DNA from: Haematobia irritans
Lineage: Eukaryota > Arthropoda > Insecta > Diptera > Muscidae
Length of the DNA stretch: 64,000 nt
NCBI RefSeq assembly: GCF_050003625.1
Contig: NC_134400.1
Coordinates: 59,214,066 to 59,278,065, forward strand
Direction: 5' to 3'
Part shown: positions 1-10,600 of the stretch, one piece after another
How the letters are laid out: every line of letters begins with the position of its first letter
How positions within the stretch are numbered: position 1 is the first letter of the stretch
Notes under the pieces: model-generated
Told to the model about the DNA's origin: nothing
Database searches by the model: none
What the model saw: only the letters and a program-made list of their open reading frames with translations
Made by a program: the position numbers and the translations under genes

Positions 1-145
1 AGAATTAACCACATTCCATAGTAACTATAAATCCTGGCCTACTTTCGTCCGTTAATAATTGTGTGAATAATTCAAAGCTAAGTCGTGTGGAGAAATGATT
101 CTACCTTACACAGAAGACGCAAGGGGAGGCCCATGAGATAAGGCC

Positions 146-478
146 ATGACTAAGAGTCCATTGACTAACGAAGGGTTTTCTTCGGCATGGAGAGATTTGT
201 GTAACCGATTTGAGAATCGGAGAGTTTTGGTTAATGGCCAATTGAAAACCTTGTTTAGTCTTCAGGCAATCTCCTCCGAATCTGCAGGGGCTCTGAAACG
301 ATTACAAAGGGGTATAAATTCCTGTATTTCCACATTGAGATTGTACAAAGTTGATGTTGACTCGCGGAATCCAATTTTCGTGTTTCTGTGCTCCAATTGC
401 CTTCCGCAACAGATATTAAGCGACAAAACAAGCATCCCGCTTTGGACCGACCTCAACAAATTTTTAACGAATAGATAA
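146..478 (+). pseudogene. BEL/Pao gag, N-terminal fragment
   Basis: This 110-residue open stretch resembles the helical gag region of BEL/Pao elements (DUF1759-like), with a segment around LQAISSESAGALKRLQRGI followed by SIPLWTDLNKFL. In intact elements this part of gag builds the capsid-like particle. It ends at a stop at 476-478, and the zinc-knuckle part follows 7 bases later in another frame, so gag is broken here. The start at 146 is only the first ATG, and the true gag start may lie further upstream. Confidence 0.6.
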
Positions 479-484
479 AGGACT

Positions 485-904
485 TTGGAAACCGTATCGG
501 ATATTAGGAATTCCAATGGTCCAGGAAATACCCCTTCTAAATCCAAAGGTTCTAAGGGAGGGCAAAATAAAGTGAACACATTCCAGACTAGTGCCAATAG
601 GACACAATGTCGGCTATGTCCAAATGAATTCCACTACTTCCGGAAATGTCCTCGGTTCATGGATATGGACCAAGGACAGAGGCCGGCCGTGATCAAGGCC
701 AACAATATGTGTCTGAACTGTTTTTCAAGCGCTTATGCAACAAAAAGTTGCGACAGCAAACACTCATGTTACAAATGCAAGAAGTGTCACAATACGCTAT
801 TGCGTAAGGATTCAAGGCTAACAGCAAGCTGCGCTACTTACTTCTGGAGTCAAACAATTGACTCATTCTCTTTTACCTGTGGACTCTCCTACAGACCAAG
901 ATGA
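485..904 (+). pseudogene. BEL/Pao gag, zinc-knuckle fragment
   Basis: The frame holds a CX2CX4HX4C knuckle (CRLCPNEFHYFRKC). It is followed by a second, decayed one (CLNCFSSAYATKSC) in which the expected His is Tyr, and by a further CX2CX2CH cluster (CYKCKKCH). Such knuckles bind nucleic acid in retroelement gag proteins. Similarity fades after about position 825. The first codon is not a convincing start, because this is an internal piece of a frameshifted gag-pol. Confidence 0.7.
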
Positions 905-1122
905 TCCAGTGTGTTATCCAGGACCATCCACCGGAACAATACAATCTTGCTTTTGGGCACTTCATACCGTGTCCGAGCTCTCCAGCTCCCAGTGGTCATT
1001 TATCTCCGAAAATATATTTAGTTTATTAAGACTTCCATACAGGCGTACATTCGCTATAATTTCGGGTTTGAACCAGACCAGTATCGGCACAAGTTCAGAA
1101 GGAATGTCGCATCAATCCCGAT

Positions 1123-1881
1123 TTGGAACTGACAATTTCTGCACTCGTTGTATCCCATCTTTCTAACAACTTACCCTCTGGTACCATAGATGTGGGGAAC
1201 ATAACCGACATTCCAAATATTCCACTGGCAGACAGAAATATCCACCGAAGTGCCAAGGTGGACCTCCTCTTAGGTGCCGATGTTTTCCCGTCGATAATGT
1301 TATCGGATTGTATGCGTAGATTTTGCGATACCCTAATAGCCCAGGAAACCGTTTTTGGGGGGATTTTGACCGGTCCCATTCCAATTTCAAATTCATCGTC
1401 CTTTTCTACTTTCGTTTCATACTTTTGTGAAATTTCTTTGGACAAGGAAATTTCAAAGTTTTGGGAGGTGGAGAACGTCCCAAAGAAGCCTTTTTTGTCT
1501 CCATCGGATAATCTTTGTGAGAGGTTATATAGAGAAACCACGTGTAGGAACAGTGAAGGGCGTTATACTGTATACCTTCCGTTCAAGGAAGGGCACCCTC
1601 AACAGTTATGTTTGGGCAGATCTAGACAGTTGGCTATGGCCCAATTTTATCGTAATGAGGCGCGGCTGCTACGAAACCCAGACCTAAGACCGCGATATGA
1701 CGAGAATCTTGACGAATATTTATCCCTAGGTCATATGACTCCTATTGAACTCGATGCTCGGGCTTTAGAGGGACGCAATTATTATTTGCCCCACCACGCG
1801 GTTATTGAACCGGAGAGTACGACCACCAAGGTTCGAGTGGTTTTCAATGCGTCTCCACGTAGGCCCCGTTCTTCAAAATGA
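1123..1881 (+). pseudogene. BEL/Pao protease tail and RT N-terminus
   Basis: The first part carries LLLGADVF and GGILTGPI, which match the C-terminal half of the retropepsin-like domain (DUF1758 type) of BEL/Pao pol. The second part, from about position 1560, reads into the linker and finger region of the reverse transcriptase, with AQFYRNEARLLRNPD, YYLPHHAVI and KVRVVFNAS. The active-site half of the protease is not visible in this frame. The frame is lost at about 1860, just after the FNAS motif. Confidence 0.75.
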
Positions 1882-2405
1882 TTTGACAAATCTTATATTG
1901 AAATGGAGGTTCCATAGATTTGTCTTTAACAGTGACATTGAGAAAATGTACAGGCAGATTCTTGTACATCCCTCCCATGCTCGTTTCCAACGAATTTTGT
2001 ACAGGAGAAGCCCACAGGAGCCTCTCAGAGACTATGAACTCAGAACTGTTACGTTTGCGGTCAACTGTGCTCCATATCTTGCCTTCCGAACGATTTTCCA
2101 GTTGGCTTATGACATCCAGGACACTTTCCACTGGCAAGTCGAGTTTTACGGACATGCATGTATGTCGACGACGCTTTAGTAGGGGCCCATGATATTCAAA
2201 CAGCTATCGACTGCAGGGAAGAGATTATCAAAGCCTTAGGCATTGCTGTTGTCATGAGGAAGTGGACTTTCAACTCCAAAAGCATTCTGGCCGGTCTACC
2301 TGCAGAAGACCTTTTGTATTCCGATTTTCTGGACTTTGATGATCGTAGTTCCGCGAAAACTTTAAGGATACGAACGCCCGATTGGACTATTTCTACTTTT
2401 CTGTG
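1850..2405 (+). pseudogene. BEL/Pao reverse transcriptase palm
   Basis: The segment FNSDIEKMYRQILVHP holds the first catalytic Asp of the palm. A shift of frame near 2155 is followed by YVDDALVGAHD, the YVDD catalytic box expected for a BEL/Pao enzyme. The sequence between the two boxes (the usual QTVTFG..CAPYLA region) is recognisable as RTVTFAVNCAPYLA. Two frames are needed to read it, so the enzyme is inactive in this copy. Confidence 0.8.
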
Positions 2406-2493
2406 ACCGAGTTCCCGGAGGATTGTGTGTACACGCAGAGGGAGGTTTTATCCCAAATATCTAGGCTTTTCGACCTAGCGGAGTGTACTTGTA

Positions 2494-3087
2494 GTGAAAA
2501 TAATTATGCAGAAAATTTGGTTGGACAGGACTGATTGGGATGAGGTAATATCATCGGAAGCCTTACGTATGTGGAAGCAATTCCAGGATAACTACTCCCA
2601 TATAAATTCCATTAGAATTCCGAGATGGCTTCACTATTGTCCAGAAAGTACTATTCAAATTCACGGATTTGCAGATTCTTCCGAAAGAGCTTTTGCCGCC
2701 GTCTTGTACATACGCATATCCTATCAGGGCTTTATCTTCACGAATCTTATTGCATCCAAAACTAGAGTAGCACCACTGAAAACTTTGTTGCTTCCCCGTT
2801 TGAAATTATGTGGTGCTAGTCTCTTGGCAGAAATGATTGATAGCATTCTTCCCCGGATAGAAATCCAAAATTATTCCCTTTTTTGTTGGACAGACTCTAC
2901 GATTATCCTGTCATGGTTATCGAAGCCTGCTTGTTGTTGGAATACATTCGTGGCAAACAGGATGTCGAAAACTACGCAGGTCGTTGATCCCTCTAACTGG
3001 TTTCACGTACAATCTGGTGAAAATCCAGCTGATATTGCCAGTAGGGGTTCCCTTCCCCAGGATTTGTTGGGTGAAACCACTTGGTGA
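2494..3087 (+). pseudogene. BEL/Pao RNase H region
   Basis: This frame shows HGFADSSERAFAAVLYI, then RLKLCGASLLAEM, then FCWTDSTIILSWL and NPADIASRG. This is the order seen in the RNase H domain of BEL/Pao polyproteins. The acidic residues of the FADSS, CGASLLAE and WTDST boxes are present. In an intact element this domain removes RNA from the RNA-DNA hybrid during reverse transcription. It is out of frame with the RT upstream and with the integrase downstream. Confidence 0.8.
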
Positions 3088-3265
3088 AATGGACCATCAT
3101 CGCTTTCTGAGCCCTCTGAGAATTGGCCAAGAGTTAAAATTCCCACCTCTGTTGAAACTAGTGTAGAAAGGAAGGCTCTTAAGGTCTTCTATTCTTATTT
3201 TAGTAACTTCGAGGACGTTTTGGATAGATTTTCATCATTCGATAGAGCATTGCAGGTTATATGTT

Positions 3266-3979
3266 ATGTGTACCGATTTCTTTATGCCACACATCCGAAA
3301 TTCCGTTCTAGCTATTCCAGAAACATTATGGCCGTGTCGATTTCAGAAATTATCCAAGTCCGTAAGCAACTCCATATGCCAAAAGGCGTATTATCAAAAT
3401 GAATATTTGGCATTGAGTTCCAAAAAATCCATTCCATCAACGAGTCCTTTGCTAAATCTAAATCCATTCATCGATCCGGAAGGAGTCATGCGAATTTGTG
3501 GTCGATTGGAAGCATCACCATCATTATCGTATAATGAAAAACATCCCATAATCCTCCCTTATGCTTGCCAGTACTCCAGATTGTTGATTAAATTTATCCA
3601 TCGGATTATTGTCCGCCAACAGTATTGGATTCCAAGAGTCCACAATCTCATTAAGACTACTCTCCACCATTGTAAACCTTGTGTGATATACAAGAAGAAA
3701 TGCCAAAACCAGCTTATGGCTGCATTACCGCCCGAAAGATGTGAACTTTCACGACCATTTACCTATACTGGATTCGACTTCGCTGGGCCATTCGAAATCA
3801 AAAACTACGCAGGGCGGTCTGTTCGAATGACTAAGGGATATGTGTGTATATTTGTGTGTGTTTTCCACAAAGGCGATACACCTCGAAGCCACCTCAGAAT
3901 TGTCAACAGCAGCATTTCTAGCAGGGTTCAGTCGTTGTGTGTCTCGGCGGGGATGACCACTTCATTTGCATTCGGATAA
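3266..3979 (+). pseudogene. BEL/Pao integrase N-terminal half
   Basis: An H2C2 zinc-binding segment is visible as IHRIIVRQQYWIPRVHNL followed by HHCKPC. The start of the catalytic core follows at TGFDFAGPFEIK, whose Asp is the first of the D,D,E triad. The frame breaks at about 3870, before the second Asp, which lies in the next entry. The enzyme would join element DNA to the host genome, but this copy cannot make it. Confidence 0.8.
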
Positions 3980-4652
3980 TGGGGCAACGTTCGTTGGACC
4001 ATCCAGATCTCTTGCAAAGGATTTTATAAAAGCATCCCAGCAACTACGCCCATCAAAATATAACTTGGCACTTCATACCTCCTGGAGCACCCCATATGGG
4101 GGTCTTTGCGAGGCGGGTGTCAAAAGCTTCAAACAACACTTCAAAAAGTCAGCGGGATCCCTAAAGTACACATTTGAGGAGTTCCAGACCCTACTGACTA
4201 AAATAGAGGCGTGTCTAAATTCTCGGCCTCTTACTCCACTTTCTCCAAATCCATCTGATATAAATGCACTAACTCCTGGCCAATGCTTGATTGAGTCTCC
4301 GATATTAGTTCCAATATATCCTGAAGTGAAAGAGCCATCGCTCTCCATTCAAAATCGGTGGCAAAGGTTAAAAGCCATGTACCAACATGTTTGCAATCGG
4401 TGGAAGAATAAATATCTAAAAGAGCTCCAAAAGAGGCACAAGTGGAAAAAGTCCGAAGCTAATCTTAAGAAACATATGCTTGTCGTCATCCGTGATGAAA
4501 ACTTGCACCAAATTGCTGGCGCCTGGGTCGAATTACTCGCGTATATCCTGGTAGTGATGGACGAGTTAGGGTTGCCGATATTTATGCCCAGAAAGGCTTA
4601 ATAACGAGGCCAGTTACAAAGTTGGTCATTATCCCTTATAGTCAATGATCGC
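3966..4652 (+). pseudogene. BEL/Pao integrase core and C-terminal domain
   Basis: HSDNGATFVGPS carries the second catalytic Asp. GGLCEAGVKSFKQH carries the catalytic Glu. NSRPLTPLSPNPSD and ALTPGQCLI are typical of the Pao integrase. The C-terminal extension (NRWKNKYLKELQKRHKW) matches the DUF5641-like tail. After another shift near 4560 the frame reading GLITRPVTKLVIIPYS ends the polyprotein at a TGA at about 4650. The 3' LTR would be expected just beyond but is not recognisable. Confidence 0.8.
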
Positions 4653-4810
4653 ATTCCTCTCACGTTCCTATGACTATAACTTATTACTCCATTTTATCAT
4701 ACATATTTTTTCTATATTATTCCTTCTTTAGAATCCCATACTGACTGCTATTAACACCTAATCTTTCCACTTTGACAGAAGAATGAAAACTATCAAAAGA
4801 GCTCAAACAC

Positions 4811-4864
4811 CGTCAGATTCACGCACTCAAATATTGTCGTCAGATTCACGCACTCAAATATTGT
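4811..4864 (+). repeat. 27-bp direct tandem duplication
   Basis: Two identical adjacent copies of a 27-bp unit starting CGTCAGATTCACGCACTC lie between the end of the BEL/Pao pol and the next gag-like fragment. The second copy starts at 4838. Confidence 0.9.
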
Positions 4865-4879
4865 TGGCGATTCCACAAC

Positions 4880-5242
4880 ATGAATACTAGCGAGAGGATG
4901 GAGGTGGAGAAAAAATGCGGCTATTGTTCCAATTGTTTGGCCCATTCGCACTCACAAGGGACGTGCTTTACGAAGTTGGGATACGGGTATTGTCATCAGC
5001 GACATCACTTTCTACTACACATGCACGAAAGATTAAGATCAGCTCCAAAACAACGAAACAGGGACCATTTATCATCGACTAGGCAGCATAGCCGAAAGAC
5101 ATCAACGAAAACATCTGAGAGATCGAGATCAAATAAGCCAACGCCATTGGCCAAAACCACTCCAGCTCAACCTCACTTAGTGCTATATTACGACAAAGTG
5201 CAACTTGTAATGCTAAACGATAAAGATTGCCAGCATAGCTAA
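4880..5242 (+). pseudogene. gag-like zinc-knuckle fragment, second retroelement
   Basis: The 120-residue frame starts MNTSERMEVEKKCGYCSNCL and contains CSNCLAHSHSQGTC and CHQRHHFLLHMH. This is the cysteine-histidine pattern found in BEL-like gag proteins and in gag-derived insect proteins. A basic, Ser/Thr-rich tail follows. It lies 230 bp beyond the end of the Pao pol, so it is either a second element or a rearranged part of the first. A protease-like remnant follows in another frame. No function can be assigned. Confidence 0.55.
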
Positions 5243-5406
5243 AAAATATGTCGACAAACTTGGTCTGATGACCCTCGAGTTGGACAACGGAACAATTTGC
5301 CCAGTCGTTTTGTCTTCGTGTGTAGACCAAGTTTCGTTATAGAGACTACTCTAAGAGTCAATAGCAGTATATGTACTATTACTCCAAAAAGGTCGATTGA
5401 TTGATT

Positions 5407-5526
5407 GTACTGGGTGCCGATATCTTTTCCAGGATTATTCGAGATGGAGGAATCGCACGTGCTGGTCTTCCTACTGCCAAAAATACGAGCTTAGGAATCA
5501 TTATTTATGGCACCTTCTCTGCCTAA
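5407..5526 (+). pseudogene. retropepsin-like C-terminal remnant
   Basis: A 39-codon stretch starting VLGADIF and containing GLPTAKNTSLG and IIYGTFSA, followed by TAA, resembles the C-terminal half of DUF1758-type proteases. An upstream piece in a different frame (LDNGTICPVVLSSCVDQVS, near 5280-5335) probably belongs to the same domain. Together with the zinc-knuckle fragment at 4880 it forms a gag-protease pair with no RT after it. Confidence 0.5.
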
Positions 5527-8226
5527 CTAGTTCTTCTCCCGTTCTATGAATTCACCCTATCTTAATTATAATTTTAGTGAGGTATAACAAATTCTGAATT
5601 GATATATATGAATTATACTCTACGTTTTCAGTGAATTAATTAATTACTAGCCTTCCCGGCACTCGAAACTCGAGTGCATTGTAAGCCATTAACCGTGGGA
5701 TAGAGGTGATATGGAACTCTAGCGAACTCTTTATCATACAATTTATACACTTCTCTTTAGTTAGAAAAAAATTTTACATTGTTTTTCTATATTGTGTGCA
5801 AGTAAAGTTAATCGGAGTATGATCTAAGTGGCGCACTATTTATACAAATGTAGCCACGCTTTTTTTGAAAGTTTTATAAAGAGTAGTGTTTTTTACTCAT
5901 TTAAGGTGGGTATAAAGGTCGAGTTTATCCGCTAAAATTGAGAATAAATCTGAAACAACAATAAGAAATTATAACTTTTTTGAAAAAAAAAAAATATCAT
6001 AACGTGGTGGGGAATGGTCCAAAGCATAAATTTAAAAAATTCAGTCCTCATTACTATCAAGCTAACATAAAATAATTGTATTTTTTTCTTTAAAATGAAT
6101 TATTAAAGGAAACTAACAGTGAAAAAGGCTGTTTTACGTCGATAATATGAACATAATACCCATCTTTATCAAAAAATGATAAAAAAAAACTATTGGCATA
6201 CACTAATTTGAAAACCACTTCCTTACTTTTAAACCAACAGTCTTTAAATAAAACAACCAAATGTTTTTTAATGTGAAAAACTAAAGGTTACTAAATAAAA
6301 GAGGCTCCTAAAGATACACACAGATTTTCTATGATGATTTTTATAATTTAATTTCCATATATTTTATTTTCGATTCAGGAGATTAGTATATATATTCAAT
6401 ATGGCTCGTGTACTGAAAGCATACCCTATTATTTGTATGCTTCATCTTACCTAAACAAACTTTTTTAAAGTGGCAGTGAATATTGTATTTCTTTATTTCA
6501 TAAACAGAAAAATGGGGTTTATACACATATCATATGATATGCACTAATAGTGTCACATGCATTTTTATTTAGCTTTAAAACTGTCCTCTCTAAATTTTGA
6601 AACTGATATTGTAATTGATTAAATTAATGTGGAATAAGATATATGTGGCGCACAGTTATACAATTTCCTTAGGACAATTTTGTAGAATGGATAATTTAAA
6701 GCTATTCCCAACAGTTTCCGTATTTATTAACCGACCCTCTTCAACTAAAATTAGTAAAAGTGGATTCGCCTCAATTATTTTATATTGGATTCAGTAGAAT
6801 TAGAAATAAATTTATAAAATGTTTGGTAAGGGTGAAAAAAATAGTATGCGTGTGTTACACTAATTCATTCCTTCCTTTATTTTTGCCCAAAGTTTGTATA
6901 AATGCAAAAATTATCGGTTATCGATCTATTATTCGAATCGAAATCTCCATTAACCTTGAAAACCGATTCAAAATTTTGTATTTTAAAACCAAAAACTTTT
7001 ATTAACATTCTTACATTTCACTCCCACAACCACACTCCTCTCATCACAGTACTGTGAATAGTGTTTAGCAATATAACACCCAATCCTATTATTCCTATTT
7101 CTGTAACACACTCACTTCTCTCTATTAATACCAATGACTCTGACACTGTATCAAAAAAGGGGGCTTTCATACCAACTGAACTTTATTTTAGTTCATAAAG
7201 ATTAGTTGATTTTAATTAAATTTTGCCAAATGTAAGCAAGTGTTCCTTAGATGAATAATTTTTTGCTTACTTTATTGGCGTGTACTAAAAATAAGAAAAA
7301 CAGTTTTATGCAAATAAAGTACATAATTGTGTTCATAAGCCTCTCAAATGAGTAAATTTTACAAAACTTTTACCTGCCTTGAATTTCGTACAGCGCTAAA
7401 GACATTTTAATAATTTTTGGATCCAATTTTTTCTTTCAACATATGACATTTTCTTACACAAAAAACATTATTACTTCTAATACATTTTCTTCAATTAGAC
7501 AAAAATAATTAGCTTATTTGTAATATGTTGCAATTAAAAAAATTAGTTAAAATTTTCCAAAATAATAGCAACCATATATCCGTATATGGCATCCCTATAG
7601 AAGTAGGCTTAAATAAATTTAAATTAAAATTGTTTAATGTATTGTTCTAAATATTATTTAACAAAATTAAATATAATATTACTTTCCAAAATTACTATTT
7701 CCAGCGCCTTTAGAAAATATACACGACTAACTGATCACTTTACTACGTAAAACATAAAACCACCCACTCCCCACCCACCCTATCTATTCGCATCTTACAA
7801 TCCTATTATTCTCATTGCTTCCAATCAACTCTCACATTATCACTCTCAAACTTACTCTCCCCCATGCCAGCATAACAAAAGCCAACAGACAATGCACACA
7901 CACCCACACGCTACACAAACCAAACAACAACTCTCTCGCTCTCACTCTCAAAGTACAACACAACAACGACAACAACGTCAATAATTTTAGAATGCAATTT
8001 TCTCCATGAAAAATGCATCAATTTAAAAAATTAAAACGATTCGCCATATCTACAGAAAATTACCTTTCATTTGATACCAAATTTTCCACACAATACCCTC
8101 TCACACGCCCACAATATGTACACAAAAAAAAGTGTAGCGTATTAATATATATATAATTATTACAATTATACGCAGAAAATTTATCATGATTTGAATTTAT
8201 CTTACAAATACATTTATGATGTCACG
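5527..8226. other. AT-rich non-coding stretch
   Basis: I see no gene here. Positions 5905-5945 resemble the end of the MITE at 54727-54947 (both contain AAGGTGG and a following GAGTTTA). From about 7015 to 8000 the plus strand is notably poor in G and rich in C and A, including a CA/CT-rich stretch at 7760-7980. Short open frames in this part have low-complexity composition and are not credible genes. Confidence 0.6.
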
Positions 8227-8926
8227 TACACACAAAAAAATAATACATTTATTTTATGAATAGTGTTCCCAAAAATTTTCCAAACACGGGATTCATAAAT
8301 TGTATGAAAAAAGTTCATAATTTAAAAAATACTGGTTTTCAATGAGTACAACTTCATACATACTATTTATGTAATGCGTTATTTTATAAATGAAAAATAC
8401 ATCCCTTCCGACGCTGCGGAAATATGTAATTTTACATAACATAAATGAAAAAAATTACTTTTTAAATGAAAGTTAATTTTCATTTCTCTTGACTAATATG
8501 ATTTTGTACATATTATACAGGAAATAAATCATGTATTTCACGAAATTTTTCTTTCCAATTTGTCGAATTTTATGATTTTGTACATACTATACATGAAATA
8601 AATCATGTATTTCACCACATTTTCCTTTCCTATTTTGTCGAATTTTATGATTTTGTACATACTATACATGAAATAAATCATGTATTTCACCACATTTTTC
8701 TTTCCCTTTTTGTCGATTTTTTATGTATGCCTAAATAATATAAATGAAATTTTTCTTATAGCAAATGAAAATTTATTTTAATTTTTCACATATAATATTA
8801 AGGAATTTATGCACATACAATATTCCTTAATATTTACATACTTTAGCATAAATTTAATATTGCATTCTAAAAGTATGAACTAATTCAAAAATCAACAATT
8901 AAACATAAAAATTCGATTGCAGTGTA
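8227..8926. mobile_element. possible TA-flanked MITE
   Basis: The left end reads TACACACAAAAAAATAA and the right end reads GCAGTG followed by TA, similar in style to other TA-flanked elements in this window (for example 17576-18146 and 43058-46150). The interior is AT-rich and contains the 72-75 bp tandem repeat. The terminal inverted repeat is weak, so the limits are tentative. Confidence 0.3.
8500..8721 (+). repeat. three-copy 72-75 bp tandem repeat
   Basis: Three head-to-tail units begin ATGATTTTGTACATA at 8500, 8572 and 8647. Each contains GAAATAAATCATGTATTTCA. The second and third are nearly identical and the first is slightly more diverged. Confidence 0.85.
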
Positions 8927-9251
8927 TTTTGTTTATAAACTTAAAATAAATAAAGAATTATAATTCAATAAAATTTCATTTTATGTTTTGTTCTTTAACA
9001 TTGTACCATTGGTTACATCGTACAATTGAATTTTTAAAAATAATATAAATAAAAATCTTATTAAAAAACTAATATCACTTCTGGCGTTACAAATATCTTA
9101 TGTGAATTAAAAACTTTAGTGAGATAGTTCGTTGCATAATGTTGTAATTCTAGTATGTAATTTTGAAGCATCCATCTTATAAAAAAATCTTTCGATAAAT
9201 GACCAAAACATTCGTGCTTCAGGCGGATACTCTAAATTGAATACAAAGAAC

Positions 9252-9263
9252 AACTTGTAGCAA
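9252..9263 (+). repeat. 12-bp target site duplication, left copy
   Basis: AACTTGTAGCAA at 9252-9263 is repeated exactly at 14293-14304. The pair flanks the LINE and fixes its two ends. Confidence 0.92.
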
Positions 9264-9373
9264 GATTCTCTATTCAACCGTCGAACGGAACGGACGTGTT
9301 TTTCAATAGCGGATAAACTCATCGTAATAGGTACCTACTACGAATTTCAAGTATGGTGGGATATTAAGCCACC

Positions 9374-10600
9374 ATGCAGCGAAATTCCAAGTCATCCACT
9401 GGGTTGCTAACTTCAGGGCCCAGTGGACGGGTATCGACTGGAGTTATAAATCTGGGCAATGACCAAGAGTTAGGCCCAATTAGTCGACCTGTAGACGGGT
9501 CGACAGGTGGCGACACTCTGACAAGTCGAACTTTTTCTAAGGTAACGACATCAAAAGGAGGTAATCCCTCACGAAAGAGATTCAAGGAACGCAGAAATGC
9601 TTTGTTTATCCTAAAGAAGTTAGGATCAGTCGACCCAAGCACGCTGTCGGCTAAACAAAGCGATTCCTTAAAATGGGCTCAAGGAATTCTTGAGACTGGA
9701 AAAAGGGAACGATCGCCGGATGAGCTGCCATCCTCCAAAAGGGATCAAAGATCGTTTGCCTCAGTTGCTAAAGATAGCCTTGTGATGGCTATCATTAATA
9801 AAGGAGCATTGGACGGTATGGTTCCAAAGCAAAAATGGGGGGAAATTGAGAATGCTCTGTCTGTCGTCTACTCACAGGTGCTGGAAAAGTTTCCCGGCCC
9901 AGATCCTCGACACCAAGAGGCTGGTTGGTATCAAGGACGATTTAAGCTAGTCGCATTTGAGGACCAGAGGTCTATAGAATGTTTTAAAGCTGCTCTGATA
10001 CTAATTGGTGAAGTTTGGGAAGGAGCTGCTCTAGAGTTAGTCGAGAAGAAAGACATACCGGCTAGACCTAGAGCACATGCCTGGATACCTGCAAACCCTT
10101 CTGACCCTGAATCTATTTTAAATAGACTGAAACGATGCAATCCAGATCTTCCAACAGCTGATTGGAAGGTTGGCCGTTTGGATGAAGTGGATGGACCAAG
10201 ACGGCATGCAGTGTTTATATTGAACACTCAGTCTTTGCCACATCTGGCAAAGTCCCAGGGCCGTGTATGTTATGGCTTTCATTATATCCAAATGAAGGTG
10301 TATAAAAACGATCAGCTAAAGGATTCAGAAATGGACAAGCCTCTGTCTGAATCAGAAGTAAGCGGATCCTCTTGCGAAGTCGAGGGAGATACCAAAGTTG
10401 AAGACATGGATAGATACCGTATGCGTGAGGAGGCTTCTATTGCCTCAGAACTCACCAAAGTCGAACCTATGGTTATTGCGAGAGTCACCGATATCTCTGA
10501 AGAGGACATTCTTGATGACTCGATTGAAGCGGCTGATGTGACGGTTGTTGAAAATCTCGATGGTCCTACGGATCCTCCAGATAAATCTTCATCATTGTAA
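9374..10600 (+). CDS. LINE ORF1 protein (gag-like, DUF4780-like)
   Basis: This 408-residue protein is the likely RNA-binding chaperone of the LINE. The ATG at 9374 is in a good context (CCACCATG). The N-terminal 130 residues are Ser/Thr-rich and basic (NPSRKRFKERRNALFILKKL, then GKRERSPDELPSSKRDQRSF). From about residue 135 a folded domain contains MVPKQKWGEIENALS, GRFKLVAFEDQRSIECFKAA, WIPANPSDPESILNRLKRCN and PTADWKVGRL, which I take as DUF4780-like. The last 80 residues are acidic. No CCHC zinc knuckle is present. Its end overlaps ORF2 by 41 bases. The other copy of this ORF, at 49049-49958, is frameshifted. Confidence 0.88.
   Translation: MQRNSKSSTGLLTSGPSGRVSTGVINLGNDQELGPISRPVDGSTGGDTLTSRTFSKVTTSKGGNPSRKRFKERRNALFILKKLGSVDPSTLSAKQSDSLKWAQGILETGKRERSPDELPSSKRDQRSFASVAKDSLVMAIINKGALDGMVPKQKWGEIENALSVVYSQVLEKFPGPDPRHQEAGWYQGRFKLVAFEDQRSIECFKAALILIGEVWEGAALELVEKKDIPARPRAHAWIPANPSDPESILNRLKRCNPDLPTADWKVGRLDEVDGPRRHAVFILNTQSLPHLAKSQGRVCYGFHYIQMKVYKNDQLKDSEMDKPLSESEVSGSSCEVEGDTKVEDMDRYRMREEASIASELTKVEPMVIARVTDISEEDILDDSIEAADVTVVENLDGPTDPPDKSSSL

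Larger units (their letters stand above)
1..4660 (+). mobile_element. decayed BEL/Pao-type LTR retrotransposon
   Basis: Gag, aspartic protease, reverse transcriptase, RNase H and integrase remnants follow one another on the plus strand in the order typical of BEL/Pao elements. Every domain is cut by frameshifts or stops, so the copy cannot make a full polyprotein. I could not find a pair of long terminal repeats, so both boundaries are approximate and the left end may lie outside the window. The clade call rests on the YVDD box, the Pao-style RNase H region and the C-terminal integrase extension. Confidence 0.85.

Noticed and set aside
4601..4880. Search for the 3' LTR of the BEL/Pao element
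   Set aside because: No sequence here is repeated at the start of the window, and no TG...CA bounded repeat could be identified.
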